From: ZC4RG30 sp046347045
GTDB lineage: Bacteria; Pseudomonadota; Gammaproteobacteria; Steroidobacterales; Steroidobacteraceae
Direction of reading: 5' to 3'
Assembly: GCA_046347045.1 (NCBI GenBank)
Contig: JAXMGX010000009.1
Location: forward strand, 1 to 64,000
Length of the DNA stretch: 64,000 bases
The first letter of the stretch is position 1. Every line of letters begins with the position of its first letter. Below are positions 61,538 through 64,000 of the stretch, piece by piece. A program made the translations under genes and the position numbers. The notes under the pieces are model-generated. The model was not told the origin of the DNA and did not search any database. It saw only the letters and a program-made list of their open reading frames with translations.

Positions 61538-62181
61538 TTCTTCGCGCGCTGTCGGCGCGCCTCGCCCTCGAGCAGCAGCGCCAGGTCGTGCTCCATGCGC
61601 CTGCGGAAGTCGAGCCTGCCCGACAGCGCGGGCGAGAAGCGCGAGTGGGCGAACAGGAACCAGCCTGTCACCAGCACCTGCACACTGCTTTGCAGGCGCA
61701 TCGCCTCCGCAGGCTTGATGTCGAGGCCGGCCAGCCGCATCGCGAGGCGGCCTTCGATGCGGGCGATCTGTGTCTCGTCCATGGGCGCCGTCAGCAGCAG
61801 CCGGCCGAAATCCCGCACGCCTTCCTGCGCCTGCCACAGCGCCGCGGCGAAGGCCTGCATCCAGGCCTGCCAGCGGCGGCGCTTCGGCAGGGCCTCCACG
61901 GCATCGAGGAAGATGCGCTCCATCATCGCGCCGAGCAGCGTGGCCTTGTCGGGGAAATGCCAGTACAGCGACGGCGCGCTGATGCCCAGCCTTGCGGCCA
62001 GGCTGCGCAGGCTGACGCCGTCGAGCCCCTGGTCGCGCAGCAGCAGCAGGGCTTCGGCCAGTACCCTGTCGCGGGTCAGGCGCGGCCGCTCGCGCGCCGC
62101 GGCGGACGCGCGGGCCGGGGCGCGGGTTCTGCCGCGGGTCGGGGAGTGTTTCGGGGAGGGCTTCGGGCGGGGCACGGGCAC
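61534..62181 (-). CDS. TetR-family transcriptional regulator
   Basis: This is a roughly 215-residue TetR regulator. A basic Arg/Pro-rich tail (about 1-30) precedes the HTH: LTRDRVLAEALLLLRDQG and VSLRSLAARLGISAPSLYWH, then FPDKATLLGAMMERI. The C-terminal ligand-binding domain resembles TetR_C. Start codons are GTG at 62181 or 62175, or TTG at 62190; none has a clear ribosome site, so I place it at 62181. It is divergent from two Rieske oxygenase genes, with palindromes in the gap, so it probably represses them. Confidence 0.85.
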   Translation of the reverse strand: MPVPRPKPSPKHSPTRGRTRAPARASAAARERPRLTRDRVLAEALLLLRDQGLDGVSLRSLAARLGISAPSLYWHFPDKATLLGAMMERIFLDAVEALPKRRRWQAWMQAFAAALWQAQEGVRDFGRLLLTAPMDETQIARIEGRLAMRLAGLDIKPAEAMRLQSSVQVLVTGWFLFAHSRFSPALSGRLDFRRRMEHDLALLLEGEARRQRAKN

Positions 62182-62205
62182 ACCGGGCAAGGTTGCGGGC
62201 GGAAA

Positions 62206-62233
62206 CTAACGCTGTTAGGTTGTACCACAGTAC
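62206..62233. promoter_or_regulatory. Two inverted repeats between TetR and Rieske genes
   Basis: CTAACGCTGTTAG (62206-62218) is a perfect 5-bp inverted repeat around GCT. GTACCACAGTAC (62222-62233) is a second repeat, with GTAC on both sides of CACA. They lie between the TetR start and the first Rieske ATG (62250). TetR regulators often bind such repeats at divergent promoters, so these are candidate operators; binding is inferred. Confidence 0.5.
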
Positions 62234-62249
62234 GCACCGCGGAGGGGTC

Positions 62250-63299
62250 ATGTATCCGTTCAAGCCTGGCAGCTATGCGCCGCGCAATGGCTGGTACGTG
62301 GCGGCTTTCCGCGAGGAAATCGGCGAGAAGCTGCTGAGCCGCTGGATCCTGAACCAGCCCGTCGTGCTGTACCGCAAGGCCGACGGCACGGCCGTCGCCG
62401 TGGAAGGCCGCTGCCCGCACCGGCACTTCCCGCTGGGCGAGAGCAGGCGCGTGGGCGATGCCATCCAGTGCGGCTACCACGGCATCACCTTCGGCGCGGA
62501 TGGCAAATGCACCTTCATCCCCAGCCAGAAGGTGGTTCCCGGGGTGTATTCCATCCGCGCCTATCCGCTGGTGGAGCGCGGCCTGTGGGCCTTCATCTGG
62601 CCCGGCGATCCGGACAAGGCCGATGAATCGCTGCTGCCCACGGAGGAAGAGATCGGCTTCTCGACCGCGCCGGATTTCCACGCCAGGCCGTTCTACTACC
62701 ACCACGTGAACGGCCGCTACCAGTTGCTCAATGACAACCTGCTCGACCTGACGCACCTGGGCTACCTGCACAGCGGCAGCATCGGCACCGCCGACGATGC
62801 CGCCACGCCCGAAGTGCGCGACCAGAATGCGCGCCGCCTCAGCAGCCGCCGCATCATGAAGAACACGCCCGCGCCGCCGGTGACGCGCGAGCGCTTCGGC
62901 TACGACGGGCCGGTGGATCGCGTGTCGGGCATGGATTTCTACTATCCCGGCTTTCACGCCGGCATCGGCGAGAGCTGCGTGGCCGAGGGCCAGCCGCAGG
63001 CGGGCCGCAGGCTGAACAGCAGCCGCGTATGGCATGCGGTGACGCCGGCCACGCGCACCAGCACCAACTACTTCTTCGCCATGGGCTCGCCCGATCGCGA
63101 GGGCGTGGAGTTCATGGTGGACTACCTCAAGCCCGTGGTGGCCGAGGACGTGTTCGCCACCGAGCAGATCGAGAAGATCATCGGTACGCTGGACCAGGTG
63201 CCGCCGGAGCTCATGCTTCGAAGCGACACCACGGCGGTGATGGGCCGGCGCATGCTGCAGTCGATGATGGATGCGGAAGCGGCGGTGGAGGCGTCATGA
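62250..63299 (+). CDS. Rieske non-heme iron oxygenase, VanA-like
   Basis: The 349-residue oxygenase alpha subunit has a Rieske 2Fe-2S site (Cys55 and His57 in CPHRHF; Cys74 and His77 in CGYH) and a mononuclear iron site (Asp166 region DNLLDLTHLGYLH with His169 and His174). It resembles vanillate demethylase VanA and related aryl oxygenases, which hydroxylate or O-demethylate aromatic acids. GGAGGGG precedes the ATG at 62250. No reductase is nearby on this side. It is coupled to the next Rieske gene. Confidence 0.92.
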   Translation: MYPFKPGSYAPRNGWYVAAFREEIGEKLLSRWILNQPVVLYRKADGTAVAVEGRCPHRHFPLGESRRVGDAIQCGYHGITFGADGKCTFIPSQKVVPGVYSIRAYPLVERGLWAFIWPGDPDKADESLLPTEEEIGFSTAPDFHARPFYYHHVNGRYQLLNDNLLDLTHLGYLHSGSIGTADDAATPEVRDQNARRLSSRRIMKNTPAPPVTRERFGYDGPVDRVSGMDFYYPGFHAGIGESCVAEGQPQAGRRLNSSRVWHAVTPATRTSTNYFFAMGSPDREGVEFMVDYLKPVVAEDVFATEQIEKIIGTLDQVPPELMLRSDTTAVMGRRMLQSMMDAEAAVEAS

Positions 63300-64000
63300 C
63301 GGGCGAAACCCCCTACCTGCGCAACGCCTGGTACATGGCCGGGTGGAACACGGATTTTCCCGCCGGCAAAATCACGGCCGCGCTGATCCTCGACCAGCCG
63401 CTGGTGTTCTACCGCCAGCGCGACGGCCGGCTCGTGGCGCTGGAAGACCGCTGCCCGCACCGGCTGGCGCCGCTGTCGATGGGGCAGATCGAAGGCGATG
63501 ATCTGCGCTGCCTTTACCATGGTGTGAAGTTCAACGGTGCCGGCGAGTGCCTGGAGGTTCCAGGCAGCAGCGCGAAGCCCAAGGCGCTGTGCGCGCGGGC
63601 CTGGCCGGTGGTGGAGCGCCAGAGCGCCGTGTTCGTGTGGATGGGCGATGCGGCGAAGGCGGATGAAGCGCAGCTGCCACCCTTCATCGGCTACGAGGAT
63701 CCCGACTGGCAGATGCTGCCCGGCCACATGGACTACGACGTGTGGTACGAGCTCATCCAGGACAACCTGCTCGATCTCTCGCACATCGCCTGGGTGCACC
63801 GGAACAGCTTCGGCGGCGGCAACGAGGAAACCAACCGCGCCTGGGCCAATGCCGAGCTCAGGATATCGAGCCTGCCGAACGGCGTGCGCGTGGACCGCTG
63901 GATGCCGAATGCCCGCACGCGGCCCGTGCAGGAAGCGGTGCTCGGCCCCTACAACGACGCGCTGACCACCTTCGACTACCTGCTGCCGGGGTACTTCCTG
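63296..64000 (+). CDS. Second Rieske non-heme iron oxygenase, VanA-like, 3' end beyond window
   Basis: The first 235 codons are seen, starting with the ATG that overlaps the previous stop (ATGA). The Rieske site is complete (Cys53 and His55 in CPHRLA; Cys72 and His75 in CLYH). The mononuclear iron motif QDNLLDLSHIAWVH gives His163 and His168. It is a paralogue of the preceding oxygenase, not a duplicate of the same sequence. The C-terminal catalytic half and any reductase gene lie beyond base 64000. Confidence 0.9.
   Translation, partial: MTGETPYLRNAWYMAGWNTDFPAGKITAALILDQPLVFYRQRDGRLVALEDRCPHRLAPLSMGQIEGDDLRCLYHGVKFNGAGECLEVPGSSAKPKALCARAWPVVERQSAVFVWMGDAAKADEAQLPPFIGYEDPDWQMLPGHMDYDVWYELIQDNLLDLSHIAWVHRNSFGGGNEETNRAWANAELRISSLPNGVRVDRWMPNARTRPVQEAVLGPYNDALTTFDYLLPGYFL

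Noticed and set aside
1..64000. tRNA, rRNA, CRISPR, insertion sequences or prophage genes
   Set aside because: No matching structures, repeats or proteins were seen anywhere; gaps are too short to hide most of them.

Overview
This window is GC-rich, gene-dense bacterial chromosome with very short intergenic gaps. Neighbouring genes often overlap by 1-4 bases (ATGA, GTGA, TGATG and CTAG junctions). A DUF2058 (YaiL-type) gene, a YqhA/UPF0114 gene, a pbpC plus alpha-2-macroglobulin pair, a Can-type beta-carbonic anhydrase, TorF-type and cytochrome-like outer-membrane proteins and many envelope lipoproteins point to a Gram-negative, probably a gammaproteobacterium. The tandem Rieske oxygenases, carotenoid-oxygenase homologue, SnoaL, SDR and PF20091-type genes resemble aerobic catabolic lineages such as Steroidobacterales or Nevskiales; that placement is inference. 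I saw no rRNA, tRNA, CRISPR array, insertion sequence, prophage or plasmid gene.

Layout. 1-3.4 kb holds housekeeping and small genes: a DUF2058 fragment, a TPR protein, a CZB zinc-sensor domain protein, an FAD amine oxidase and a divergent carbonic anhydrase. 3.4-9.7 kb holds an RND efflux adaptor and pump facing a MarR regulator, with two perfect palindromes between them, and then a MarR-MOSC-YqhA operon. 9.7-15.5 kb holds a zinc-ribbon microprotein, an OPT peptide transporter with a decayed second copy of its 3' end behind it, two alpha/beta hydrolases, a GNAT acetyltransferase and a small membrane protein. 15.5-20.9 kb is a co-directional run of a secreted NTF2-like protein, an MFS transporter, an O-methyltransferase, an SMP-30 lactonase-like protein and a second MFS transporter. 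21.0-25.4 kb (minus strand) is a compact operon of a CxxCH-bearing porin-like protein, a TorF-type porin, an ECF sigma factor, its zinc-finger anti-sigma factor and an S8 lipoprotein protease. Facing it is a large secreted TIGR03118/Ig/cytochrome-like protein.

27.8-41.3 kb holds RidA-like and metallo-beta-lactamase-fold genes, then the alpha-2-macroglobulin-PBP1c pair followed after one base by a secreted FMN hydroxy-acid oxidase. Next come a TonB-domain protein, an MBL enzyme carrying two EF-hand loops and a small unknown protein. 41.4-46.9 kb is a second RND system followed by a Vgb-like beta-propeller. Neither RND locus has an outer-membrane channel gene here. 46.9-52.3 kb (minus) is a methyltransferase, a Tat-type SDR, an M16 protease lipoprotein and a DUF1801 protein.

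52.3-64 kb looks catabolic. It has an MFS transporter, a five-gene minus-strand operon (aldehyde dehydrogenase, SnoaL, zinc alcohol dehydrogenase, esterase/lipase, 61-aa basic protein), a divergent carotenoid/stilbene-type oxygenase, DUF418 and DUF4159 membrane-associated proteins, a TetR regulator and two tandem VanA-like Rieske oxygenases; the last runs off the window. A plausible reading is oxidative C=C cleavage to an aldehyde, oxidation to an acid, and Rieske-catalysed hydroxylation or O-demethylation. The substrate cannot be read from the sequence.
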